From contig JAQUKF010000026.1 of assembly GCA_028719265.1 (NCBI GenBank), positions 1 to 12,624 of the forward strand: 12,624 nt of DNA. Direction: 5' to 3'. The stretch comes from Candidatus Omnitrophota bacterium (lineage in GTDB: Bacteria; Omnitrophota; Gorgyraeia; Gygaellales; Profunditerraquicolaceae). A program made the translations under genes and the position numbers. The notes below the pieces were generated by a model. That model did not search any database. It was not told the DNA's origin and saw nothing but the letters and a program-made list of their open reading frames with translations. Shown here piece by piece: positions 5,836 to 11,755 of this stretch. Positions within the stretch are counted from its first letter, which is position 1. Every line of letters begins with the position of its first letter.

Positions 5836-6662
5836 TACTCAATATTCTGTACTTGTTCGCGGATTTTCTCAATCTGGCTCTTCATCTGCACGGCCCTGCC
5901 CGAAATAACCAGATCAAACGACTTAGCCGCCAAGGTATTGGCTTCCCGCTGCATCTCTTGGGTTATAAAATCCAGTTCCTTGCCTACAGGGCCTCCTTTT
6001 GCGATCTTCTGCTGGAAATTCTTTATATGGAATCCCAGCCTGTCCATCTCTTCAGCTATATCCGCACCTTTCAAAAAGGCCGCGCGTTCATCCTCAGACT
6101 TGATCTTGCTTAACCGGCGCCTGACGGCTAAACCGAACCTTCCCCTGATCAGGCATAAATCTCTCTTGAGTAACTCGCTCCTCTTTCTCAACAACGCAGC
6201 CAGAGCCCTTCCTTCCTTGTTCCTTGTTTTTAACAACTCTGTAAGTGCTTGTAATAACAAGGGCTTAAGATGAAACCAAATATGCATACCTGCGGGTTTA
6301 TCTTCTTTAAGGGATAAAATTCCGGGCATGCGTATCAGGGAATCCAAGGCTATTCCATCCCTGATTCCAAACTCCTTCCTTAAACTGTTGAATTCCTGCA
6401 GATAATTTTTTAAAAGTTTGCGGTTAATAAATATACCCTGAGCCCCTCTGCCTTTTATGTTCACGGCACAGAAAACCCTGCCGCGCTTGACCCTGGATTC
6501 TATCTCTTTTTTTAGCTTATCTTCCAGAGAAAGCATTCCCTCCGGCAAATGAAAAACAGTTTCTACAAATTTATGGTTGGTACACCTTAACTCTACGCAT
6601 ATGCGGCCGACGGAAGCGATCTCCGCTTCCCGGCTTCCAAAGCCGGTCATACTATTAATCAT
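5835..6662 (-). CDS. yicC: YicC-family endoribonuclease
   Basis: This 275-residue protein has both halves of the family: the N-terminal INSMTGFGSREAEI with VELRCTNHKFVE, and the C-terminal domain ending in GKELDFITQEMQREANTLA, then AKSFDL and a terminal VQMKSQIEKIREQVQNIE-type helix that is the most conserved block. YicC/YloC proteins are Mg/Mn-dependent hexameric endoribonucleases implicated in small-RNA turnover in E. coli and B. subtilis. The yicC-gmk-rpoZ order is common. The ATG at 6662 has GGAG about 6 bases upstream and follows ndk by 2 bases. Confidence 0.94.
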   Translation of the reverse strand: MINSMTGFGSREAEIASVGRICVELRCTNHKFVETVFHLPEGMLSLEDKLKKEIESRVKRGRVFCAVNIKGRGAQGIFINRKLLKNYLQEFNSLRKEFGIRDGIALDSLIRMPGILSLKEDKPAGMHIWFHLKPLLLQALTELLKTRNKEGRALAALLRKRSELLKRDLCLIRGRFGLAVRRRLSKIKSEDERAAFLKGADIAEEMDRLGFHIKNFQQKIAKGGPVGKELDFITQEMQREANTLAAKSFDLVISGRAVQMKSQIEKIREQVQNIE

Positions 6663-6664
6663 TT

Positions 6665-7168
6665 TTAGCTCCAGATATTGGTTTTTACTTCTTTAAGGGT
6701 CGCCTCTTTTGTCGCATACAGGTCAACGATTATTTCGCCGGGAGAAAACCAAAGCTTAATCTCCCTTTCCGCTTCGGATTCATTAGAAGACACGTGGACT
6801 ACGTTTTCGTAAACCCCGGAGGTGGTTATTCTCCCGTAAGAGCCGCGGATAGAGGTAGATTCAGCCTCTTCGGGATTAGTAGCCCCCGCCAGCTCCCTGC
6901 ATTTTTTTATCGCATCCTTTCCCCAATAAACCAGGGCCATGACCTTTTTACGGTCATGCAATTCCCCTTGAAGATATCTTACGAGCTCTCCGAAAAACGG
7001 TTTTTCCTTCAAGTGCTTGTAATGCTCTTCGGCCAGTACTTTTGAGACACGTACCATTTTTGCAGCGACAATCTCCAGCTTGGTCTCAGACAAACGGGTA
7101 AGTATATTGCCGGTGAGCGACTTCTTCAGCCCGTCGGGCTTAATTAATATTAAAACAGCTTGGCTCAT
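6665..7168 (-). CDS. ndk: Nucleoside-diphosphate kinase (slightly enlarged, altered active-site motif)
   Basis: Ndk equilibrates nucleoside di- and triphosphates through a phospho-histidine. The 167-residue protein has LILIKPDGLKK (7-17), a Kpn-loop and ATP-binding region with GATNPEEAESTSIRGSYGR (95-113), and the catalytic motif NVVHVSSN with His125. Usual bacterial Ndk has NxxHGSDS and about 140-150 residues. Here Gly-Ser-Asp is Val-Ser-Ser, the segment between SIRG and the His is a few residues longer (TTSGVYEN), and the C-terminus is extended. The key His and Lys10 are retained, so activity is likely. The ATG overlaps the parB stop (TAATG), with AAGGAGG about 10 bases before it. Confidence 0.9.
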   Translation of the reverse strand: MSQAVLILIKPDGLKKSLTGNILTRLSETKLEIVAAKMVRVSKVLAEEHYKHLKEKPFFGELVRYLQGELHDRKKVMALVYWGKDAIKKCRELAGATNPEEAESTSIRGSYGRITTSGVYENVVHVSSNESEAEREIKLWFSPGEIIVDLYATKEATLKEVKTNIWS

Positions 7169-8034
7169 TATTTGCTTCCTCCTTTAATTACATTAATTAT
7201 GCGCTCAAGGTCTTCCTGGGAATAAAATTCAATGCTGATATGTCCACGCTTCTTTCTCTTGCTTATCCTCACCTTGGTGGCTAAAGCTTGCTGCAACTGT
7301 TCTTCCAGTATGGCTACCAGCGGTTCGCGCTGCCCCTGCCCGATTTTCCTTTTAACCGGCTTGGGCCGGCTGCTTTTAATCAAACTTTCCAGCTCGCGAA
7401 CAGAAAGTCCCCTGGAAATTATGTCCTGGACGAATTTACGTTGATGGTTCGCATCTTCTACCTCCAAAAGCGCCCGGCCATGCGCAAAGCTTATCCTTCC
7501 TCTTTTCATCTCCTCCTGAACTTCATGAGGAAGCTTAAGCAGGCGTAAAGTATTGGCTACGGCCGCCCTGGATTTTCCCAAAACCTCGCTTATCTTTTCC
7601 TGGGTGACATTGAATTTATCGATCAGGTGCTGGTAAGCGTGCGCTTCTTCTATGGGGTTCAGCCCCTCTCTCTGGATATTCTCAATTAATGCCAGCTCCA
7701 AAGAATCCTGATCGCCTGCATCGCGCACGATTACAGGAATCTCCTTAACCCCCAACATGCTGGAGGCACGAAACCTTCTCTCCCCGGCTATCAGCTCGTA
7801 AGCATCCCCTCTACGCCTGACCAAAAGCGGCTGGATTACTCCTTTTTCCTTAATAGATTGGGCTAATTCATCTATGCTTCCTTGGTCAAAATCTTCGCGC
7901 GGCTGGAAAGGATTAGGTTTTATTTGTCCAGTCTGGACATAAATAATCTCTTCTTTACGCCTGCCGGGTTCTCCTGTACTAATTTGATCTGGAATTAATG
8001 CCCCCAGTCCTTTCCCTAACGCCTTTCTTTCCAT
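7168..8034 (-). CDS. parB: Chromosome-partitioning protein ParB (Spo0J family)
   Basis: ParB binds parS near the origin, spreads as a CTP-dependent clamp and positions the origin with ParA. The 288-residue protein starts MERKALGKGLGALIPD, the conserved ParA-stimulating N-terminal peptide. It has the CTPase domain with NPFQPR (41-46), GERRFRA (84-90) and ENIQRE (118-123), followed by a helix-turn-helix (TQEKISEVLGKSRAAVANTLRLL, about 144-166) for parS recognition. The C-terminal region includes a lysine/arginine-rich segment and a short dimerisation end. Its ATG overlaps the parA stop (TAATG), with AAGGAG 7 bases upstream, and its stop overlaps ndk. Two parS-like sites lie upstream of parA. 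Confidence 0.97.
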   Translation of the reverse strand: MERKALGKGLGALIPDQISTGEPGRRKEEIIYVQTGQIKPNPFQPREDFDQGSIDELAQSIKEKGVIQPLLVRRRGDAYELIAGERRFRASSMLGVKEIPVIVRDAGDQDSLELALIENIQREGLNPIEEAHAYQHLIDKFNVTQEKISEVLGKSRAAVANTLRLLKLPHEVQEEMKRGRISFAHGRALLEVEDANHQRKFVQDIISRGLSVRELESLIKSSRPKPVKRKIGQGQREPLVAILEEQLQQALATKVRISKRKKRGHISIEFYSQEDLERIINVIKGGSK

Positions 8035-8825
8035 TAGGCTTCTCCTTGTACAATATTTGAATTCAACGGTAATCCCAATATCTCCCTGCTCAGCTCTTCA
8101 TATCTTTGAGCGCCGAGAGAGTCTTTATCATACAAAGCAATGGGCTTGCCAAAACTTGGAGCTTCGGTCAACCGGATGTTCCGCGGGATAACAGTATTAT
8201 AAACTTTTTCTTTAAAATGATCCCGCGCTTCCTGGATTACTTCCTTGGTAAGATTTGTACGGAAATCCGCCATAGTTAAAAGCACTCCTTCAATTCCGAG
8301 GGAAGGGTTTAGATTTTCTTTCACAAGTCTAATTGTATTATGGAGTTGCGTTAATCCTTCCAAAGCATAATATTCACATTGCACCGGGACAATAACCGAA
8401 TCAGCCGCACATAAACCATTTATAGTAAGCAACCCCAAGGAAGGAGGCGAATCAATAATTAAGTAATCAAAGTTCTGTCTTTCTTTTTGTATAGCCCTCT
8501 TCAATCTATACTCGCGACCCATAGCCCCGACCAATTCCACCTCTGCACCAGTAAGATCTAAACTGGATGGAGCAAGTATTAAGTTCTTTATGCTGGTTTC
8601 CTGTAAAACCTCGGAAAATTCTGATTCTTCTAATAGTATGTGATAAGTACTCTTTTTAATATCATGCTTATTTACCCCTATGCCGCTGGTTGCGTTGGCC
8701 TGCGGATCTAAATCTATCAGCATGACTTTTTTACCTGCCATAGCTAAATATGCCGAAAGGTTAATAGAGGTGGTGGTCTTGCCAACCCCGCCTTTTTGAT
8801 TACAAATTGCGATTATTTTCCCCAT
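8034..8825 (-). CDS. parA: Chromosome-partitioning ATPase ParA (Soj family)
   Basis: ParA is a DNA-binding dimeric ATPase that drives segregation of ParB-parS complexes and can influence DnaA. The 263-residue protein has the deviant Walker A CNQKGGVGKTT with signature Lys11 and Lys16, Walker A' VMLIDLDPQANAT (35-46), and Walker B YLIIDSPPSLG (121-131). The length and lack of an N-terminal helix-turn-helix mark the chromosomal Soj type. It starts at ATG 8825, 24 bases after the homing-endonuclease gene. The preceding bases (ACGCATAAAAAT) contain no Shine-Dalgarno, unlike parB and ndk. DNA here looks more AT-rich than the ndk-to-thrS genes to the left. Confidence 0.97.
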   Translation of the reverse strand: MGKIIAICNQKGGVGKTTTSINLSAYLAMAGKKVMLIDLDPQANATSGIGVNKHDIKKSTYHILLEESEFSEVLQETSIKNLILAPSSLDLTGAEVELVGAMGREYRLKRAIQKERQNFDYLIIDSPPSLGLLTINGLCAADSVIVPVQCEYYALEGLTQLHNTIRLVKENLNPSLGIEGVLLTMADFRTNLTKEVIQEARDHFKEKVYNTVIPRNIRLTEAPSFGKPIALYDKDSLGAQRYEELSREILGLPLNSNIVQGEA

Positions 8826-8849
8826 ATTTTTATGCGTTTATGTCAGTTT

Positions 8850-9266
8850 TTACAAATTCAGGCTTGAAAGCCTCTGGGCCAAAGCGCTGAGATAATCATA
8901 GCTTGCCCGTCGATAATTATTTTTCTTATGCATAACCATATCCCGCCAAACCCCATAAACCTCAAGTTTCTTTTGGCTTCTCAGAGGGAATTTATCAAAA
9001 TGCCCGACAATAACCTCCAATTCCGATATTTTGGTCACCCTGTAATACGCATAAGGCTGGGTTGTACTATTTTTAGAAGAGCTGCCAGGATCTTTTTCTT
9101 TATATATTCTTCCTACGTTGAAAAATTTTTGTATTTCTTCAACTATCTGGCGACTGCTCTCCCTCTGCTTAATAGAAAAGTATAAGCAGAATGAAGTTGC
9201 GGTTTTAGAGTAAGTAAAAACCGCCTCCCCATCGGCAAAGCCGGTAACATACCAGGGATTCAACAT
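8850..9266 (-). CDS. Free-standing LAGLIDADG homing endonuclease (single motif)
   Basis: This 138-residue protein begins LNPWYVTGFADGEAVFTYS, a recognisable LAGLIDADG motif (residues of about 5-15) with the acidic catalytic residue at Glu14; the usual following Gly is Ala. A beta/alpha body follows (FSIKQRESSRQIVEEIQKFF, NVGRIYKEKD), then HFDKFPLRSQKKLEVYGVWR (89-108), which matches the conserved HFDKYPLxTxKxxDYxxW segment of intron-type enzymes. One motif means it should act as a homodimer on a near-palindromic target. No group I intron, intein or split host gene is visible around it. It lies between parS-like sites and parA, downstream of a strong promoter. The start is ATG 9266, or TTG 9263, which is better spaced from AGGA. 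It may be mobile, domesticated or decaying. Confidence 0.88.
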   Translation of the reverse strand: MLNPWYVTGFADGEAVFTYSKTATSFCLYFSIKQRESSRQIVEEIQKFFNVGRIYKEKDPGSSSKNSTTQPYAYYRVTKISELEVIVGHFDKFPLRSQKKLEVYGVWRDMVMHKKNNYRRASYDYLSALAQRLSSLNL

Positions 9267-9278
9267 GTCCTACAAAAT

Positions 9279-9294
9279 TGTTCTAACTGGAACT
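9279..9294. promoter_or_regulatory. Degenerate parS-like site 2
   Basis: The plus strand reads TGTTCTAACTGGAACT, matching 12 of 16 positions of the palindrome TGTTCCACGTGGAACA, a version of the near-universal bacterial parS. The outer half-sites GTTC/GAAC are intact, but the central CG is lost, so ParB binding alone may be weak. It abuts the better site, sharing one base. It lies in the presumed 5' untranslated region of the LAGLIDADG-parA-parB transcript. Confidence 0.4.
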
Positions 9295-9309
9295 TTTCCA
9301 CGCGGAACA
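9294..9309. promoter_or_regulatory. parS-like centromere site 1
   Basis: The plus strand reads TTTTCCACGCGGAACA, matching 14 of 16 positions of TGTTCCACGTGGAACA. The inner TTCC...GGAA arms and the central CG are intact. The differences are one outer G to T and one core T to C. parS sites cluster near the origin and often near parAB; this one is about 2.3 kb from the DnaA boxes and upstream of parA-parB. It lies just downstream of the -10 at 9329-9334, so bound ParB could also affect transcription of its own operon. Confidence 0.65.
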
Positions 9310-9328
9310 TTAAATATTTATTAATTTT

Positions 9329-9356
9329 ATTATCCCGAAATGCGCTGTCTTGTCAA
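9329..9356 (-). promoter_or_regulatory. Sigma-70-type promoter for the LAGLIDADG-parA-parB transcript
   Basis: On the minus strand, TTGACA (9356-9351, perfect -35) is followed by a 16-base spacer and GATAAT (9334-9329, 5 of 6 to TATAAT). The -35 begins 4 bases after the jag stop codon. Initiation would fall near 9320, just before the parS-like pair, giving a leader of roughly 55 bases to the endonuclease start. Confidence 0.75.
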
Positions 9357-9360
9357 GCAT

Positions 9361-9552
9361 TTATTTGGTTTCGGTTAAGCTAACTCTCACCCTGGCTGGT
9401 TTAGCTCCAGCCATACCAAAAAGCCCTTTTTTTTCTTCTGACAGGATCTGGATTTTAACGTGTTTACGGGAAAGCTTTAATTCTTGCAGAGCTTTTTCAA
9501 TGGCTTCTTCAATAGTATTTCCCTCAATTTCCAAGGATTGTATTTTTTTCAT
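9361..9552 (-). CDS. jag: Jag/KhpB N-terminal domain protein (KH and R3H domains absent)
   Basis: The 63 residues are a complete Jag_N domain: SLEIEGNTIEEAIEKALQEL (about 6-25), then the KGLFGMAGAKPARVRV block (42-57) that is the domain's hallmark. Full-length Jag/KhpB is an RNA-binding protein of over 200 residues with Jag_N, KH and R3H domains. Here the frame stops (TAA) right after Jag_N and no KH/R3H coding follows; the next bases are a promoter. It is encoded next to yidC, with the usual yidC-jag order and a 4-base overlap (ATGA). It could be a natural short form or the remains of a truncated gene. RNA binding of the short form is doubtful, and Jag_N might still contact a membrane or protein partner. 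No clear Shine-Dalgarno is seen, so translation probably depends on yidC. Confidence 0.85.
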   Translation of the reverse strand: MKKIQSLEIEGNTIEEAIEKALQELKLSRKHVKIQILSEEKKGLFGMAGAKPARVRVSLTETK

Positions 9553-11075
9553 TTTTGCTTATTCAAACGCAGCTGATAAAAAAGCATCAGCATGCTATTA
9601 ACAAGCCAATAAAGCACTAATCCCGAGGGCATTTGATAAAAAATCACTCCGAACATAACCGGCATAATTATAGACATCATCTTCTGTTGCTGAGCTGCCT
9701 CTCCGGTTGCCTTAACAGATGATATTTTCTGTTGCACGAACATCCCTATAGCCATTAAAATCGGCAGGATATTTATTTGATTTCCCAAGAAAGGAATTGA
9801 ATTTTTAAGGGTAAACAGCTTATCAGGCGCAGATAGATCTTTTATCCAAAGAAAATGCGCTCCTCTCAAGGCTGCGGAACGGATTAATGCTTGATATAAA
9901 GCGAAGAAAATTGGCATTTGCAACAATAAAGGCAGACATCCGCCCAACGGGTTAACTTTATGCTCCTTATAAAGCTCCATTATTTCTTTATTTAGTCTTT
10001 GCGGATTATCTTTTAATTCTTTACGCAAAGCGTCTATTTTGGGTTGCAAAAGCTGCATTTCTTTCATAGAGCGCATTTGTTTTAAAGAAAGGGGGAACAA
10101 AAGGAGATAAACTGAAAGGCTTAAAATAATAATAGCCCAACCCCAATTATGTACTATACTATAAAAGAATCCAAGCAACTGCAAGATTAATTGAGCTATG
10201 AAATCAAAAGTGCCAAAATATATAATCGACGACCATTCTGGATTAATGTTGTTGATTATAGATAAATCTTGTGGCCCCAAATAAATACGGTATAAATGTC
10301 CAATCTGTTCGCCGGGGTTTAAAATTATTTCTTTCCCTACTATTCCTACCTCGGTCTCTTGAGGGGCAATTTTTTTAATATAAGCCTTGGTAACTAAATT
10401 AACAGGTTCTAAGATCGCGCAAAAATACTGGTCACGGAAACCTATGAATTTGATATTGTCCAAAGATAGCTCTTTTCCGGCTGAAACATGCATAGTTTTT
10501 TCACTATTACTCAATAAAATATCCTGATAACGAGATTGAGGATTTTTGGCTGACAAGTCCATCCTTCCTAAAGCCAAATGAGGATCAAATAAGATCGGGC
10601 GACCGGATATGTTCTTGGTTTGTACTTCTAATTCTATGATATAGCTATCGTTACGACAAATAAACCTCTTAATAATCCGCTTATCTTGATCCTGAGAAAC
10701 AAAGGATATCTGTCCATCTTTCTTGCTTTCCTGTTTAAATAAATCATTGCTTTCAGTAAGCAAGCCTGTCTTAAGCGGAAAACGATGTTCGAGGTTGCGG
10801 TTAAAAATGACATCGACTATAGAGCCTCTAGAAGGATCAAAAATTATATCCCTCTCTCCTTGGGGAAATTTTAACGTTTCGGCAGGATTTAGGTTGTTTT
10901 GGGTTTCTGGCGGAATGTTAATTTTATCGTTGGTTTGTTTTCCCGGATATTTTATAAAAGCATCTTCCTTTTCAACTTCTTTATTATCAATTGGTTGCGG
11001 TTTAGGAAACAGGGCCGACCAACCCAATAGGATCAGTGCCGATAAAGCAATAGCCAATATTAAACGTTTCTCCAT
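9549..11075 (-). CDS. yidC: Membrane protein insertase YidC (Gram-negative type)
   Basis: YidC inserts and folds inner-membrane proteins, alone or with Sec. The 508-residue protein has an N-terminal membrane anchor (LILAIALSALILLGWSAL, 5-22), a long periplasmic domain (about 25-285) of the P1 type found in diderm bacteria, and the conserved C-terminal core from about 290. The core includes NWGWAIIILSLSVYLLLFPL (310-329), LQPKIDALRKELKDNPQRLN, VNPLGGCLPLLLQMPIFFALY (375-394) and PSGLVLYWLVNSML (483-496). The hydrophilic-groove Arg found in this first core helix (E. coli R366, B. subtilis SpoIIIJ R73, from memory) aligns with Tyr323. AAGG precedes the ATG, and yidD ends 3 bases upstream. The DNA is visibly AT-rich. 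Confidence 0.97.
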   Translation of the reverse strand: MEKRLILAIALSALILLGWSALFPKPQPIDNKEVEKEDAFIKYPGKQTNDKINIPPETQNNLNPAETLKFPQGERDIIFDPSRGSIVDVIFNRNLEHRFPLKTGLLTESNDLFKQESKKDGQISFVSQDQDKRIIKRFICRNDSYIIELEVQTKNISGRPILFDPHLALGRMDLSAKNPQSRYQDILLSNSEKTMHVSAGKELSLDNIKFIGFRDQYFCAILEPVNLVTKAYIKKIAPQETEVGIVGKEIILNPGEQIGHLYRIYLGPQDLSIINNINPEWSSIIYFGTFDFIAQLILQLLGFFYSIVHNWGWAIIILSLSVYLLLFPLSLKQMRSMKEMQLLQPKIDALRKELKDNPQRLNKEIMELYKEHKVNPLGGCLPLLLQMPIFFALYQALIRSAALRGAHFLWIKDLSAPDKLFTLKNSIPFLGNQINILPILMAIGMFVQQKISSVKATGEAAQQQKMMSIIMPVMFGVIFYQMPSGLVLYWLVNSMLMLFYQLRLNKQK

Positions 11076-11078
11076 AAT

Positions 11079-11303
11079 TTACCTTAGGGGGTCGTAACCC
11101 GATCGTCCCGAAAAAGGATGGCAATGCGACAGTCTGACCAATCCTTTAAATACTCCTTTTATTAATCCATATTTCTCAATAGCCTGTCTTGTGTACTCGG
11201 AGCAGCTCGGCTCAAACCGGCAGCTTGCGGGGATCGCCGGCCTCAAGTACCGCTGATACGCGGCTATTAAGATAATCGCCAACCTGGACGGCATCAGACT
11301 CAA
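11079..11303 (-). CDS. yidD: Membrane protein insertion efficiency factor YidD
   Basis: This small cysteine-containing protein of 71-74 residues has the family core SCRFEPSCSEYTRQAIEKYG, GVFKGLVRLSHCHPFSG and a GYDPL ending. YidD is a small membrane-associated helper of YidC. It starts at TTG 11303, overlapping the rpmH stop (TTGA) with AGGA 7 bases upstream; ATG 11294 is the alternative but is poorly spaced from that site. In most bacteria rnpA lies between rpmH and yidD; here the two genes overlap, leaving no room for it. Confidence 0.95.
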   Translation of the reverse strand: MSLMPSRLAIILIAAYQRYLRPAIPASCRFEPSCSEYTRQAIEKYGLIKGVFKGLVRLSHCHPFSGRSGYDPLR

Positions 11304-11431
11304 AGCCGCTTCCTGCCCTTACTCCTCCTGCGGGCTAAAAGTTTGCGCCCGGACTTGGTTGACATTCTCCGGCGGAATCCCTGGCGTTTTTTGCCGACAA
11401 TATTAGTGGGCGTTTTTAAATTCTTCTTCAT
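11300..11431 (-). CDS. rpmH: 50S ribosomal protein L34
   Basis: This 43-residue, very basic protein starts MKKNLKTPTNIVGKKRQGFR and ends with the L34 hallmark RRRMSTKSGRKLLARRRSKG followed by RKRL. Length and the GFRxRMxTKxGRxxLxxRRxKGRxRL pattern match L34; the N-terminal ten residues are more divergent (usually MKRTYQPS). The ATG at 11431 has GGAG 6 bases upstream. It is the first gene leftward from the origin segment, driven by the promoter at 11511-11539, and overlaps yidD by 4 bases. Confidence 0.96.
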   Translation of the reverse strand: MKKNLKTPTNIVGKKRQGFRRRMSTKSGRKLLARRRSKGRKRL

Positions 11432-11485
11432 CTAATTCTCCATGTTCGCCCCCGCAACGTTAAGAGCTCAACGAGAGCGCGGTGT

Positions 11486-11514
11486 TGTGGAATACTTTTC
11501 AATTTTGTGGATTG
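11486..11514. repeat. Two TTGTGGA repeats in the rpmH promoter/leader, possible degenerate DnaA boxes
   Basis: TGTGGAATA (11486-11494) and TGTGGATTG (11506-11514) are 20 bases apart, about two helical turns, and each matches 7 of 9 positions of a reversed DnaA box (TGTGNATAA). The right copy overlaps the rpmH -10. They could be weak DnaA sites linking rpmH expression to replication, or chance matches in this AT-rich region. Confidence 0.35.
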
Positions 11515-11539
11515 TAACACACAATCATCTCCCGGTCAA
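11511..11539 (-). promoter_or_regulatory. Promoter for rpmH-yidD-yidC-jag
   Basis: On the minus strand, TTGACC (11539-11534) and TACAAT (11516-11511) are separated by 17 bases. Each is 5 of 6 to the sigma-70 consensus at ideal spacing. Initiation near 11504 gives an rpmH leader of about 70 bases. A small inverted repeat (ATTGT-5-ACAAT, 11511-11525) overlaps the -10. Its -35 lies 8 bases from the -35 of the rightward dnaA promoter. Confidence 0.78.
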
Positions 11540-11547
11540 GTTTTTTA

Positions 11548-11575
11548 TTGACGTTGCCGGATATTAATGTATAAT
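11548..11575 (+). promoter_or_regulatory. Promoter for dnaA
   Basis: TTGACG (11548-11553, 5 of 6) and TATAAT (11570-11575, perfect) have a 16-base spacer. Initiation near 11582 gives a dnaA leader of about 170 bases that contains the DnaA boxes, so DnaA could repress its own gene. Autoregulation is known in E. coli and B. subtilis and is inferred here. Confidence 0.78.
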
Positions 11576-11631
11576 AACTGGCGTTTATCTATTCTCTCTG
11601 CAACGTGTTTAGCCTTTGTTAAAATGTTTAT

Positions 11632-11698
11632 TTATCGACAAGGCAGAGTAGTGATTTTATCCACAGTTTTATACAAGATGTGTATAATCTGTGAATTT
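11632..11698. other. DnaA-box cluster, probable oriC element upstream of dnaA
   Basis: There are two perfect DnaA boxes: TTATCCACA (11657-11665, plus) and TGTGTATAA (11679-11687, minus-strand TTATACACA), facing each other. Weaker matches are TTATCGACA (11632-11640, 8 of 9), TTATACAAG (11669-11677, 7 of 9) and TGTGAATTT (11690-11698, 7 of 9). The last four boxes begin at 11657, 11669, 11679 and 11690, close to one helical turn apart. The surroundings are AT-rich and all genes in the window point away from this segment. An origin is therefore likely, although such boxes could serve only dnaA autoregulation and the true unwinding site could lie beyond dnaA. Confidence 0.7.
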
Positions 11699-11755
11699 CA
11701 TAATTTTAGTTAACAGCAAGATTTTGTCCAATGGAGCTCTATCAAAGGGTTAAAT

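Noticed and set aside
10723..11097. 124-codon plus-strand frame inside yidC
   Set aside because: It is antisense to a clearly conserved YidC reading frame and has no recognisable domain or start signal.
11699..11755. DnaA-trio unwinding element next to the boxes
   Set aside because: I could not find a convincing run of TAG-like triplets at the right distance and orientation.
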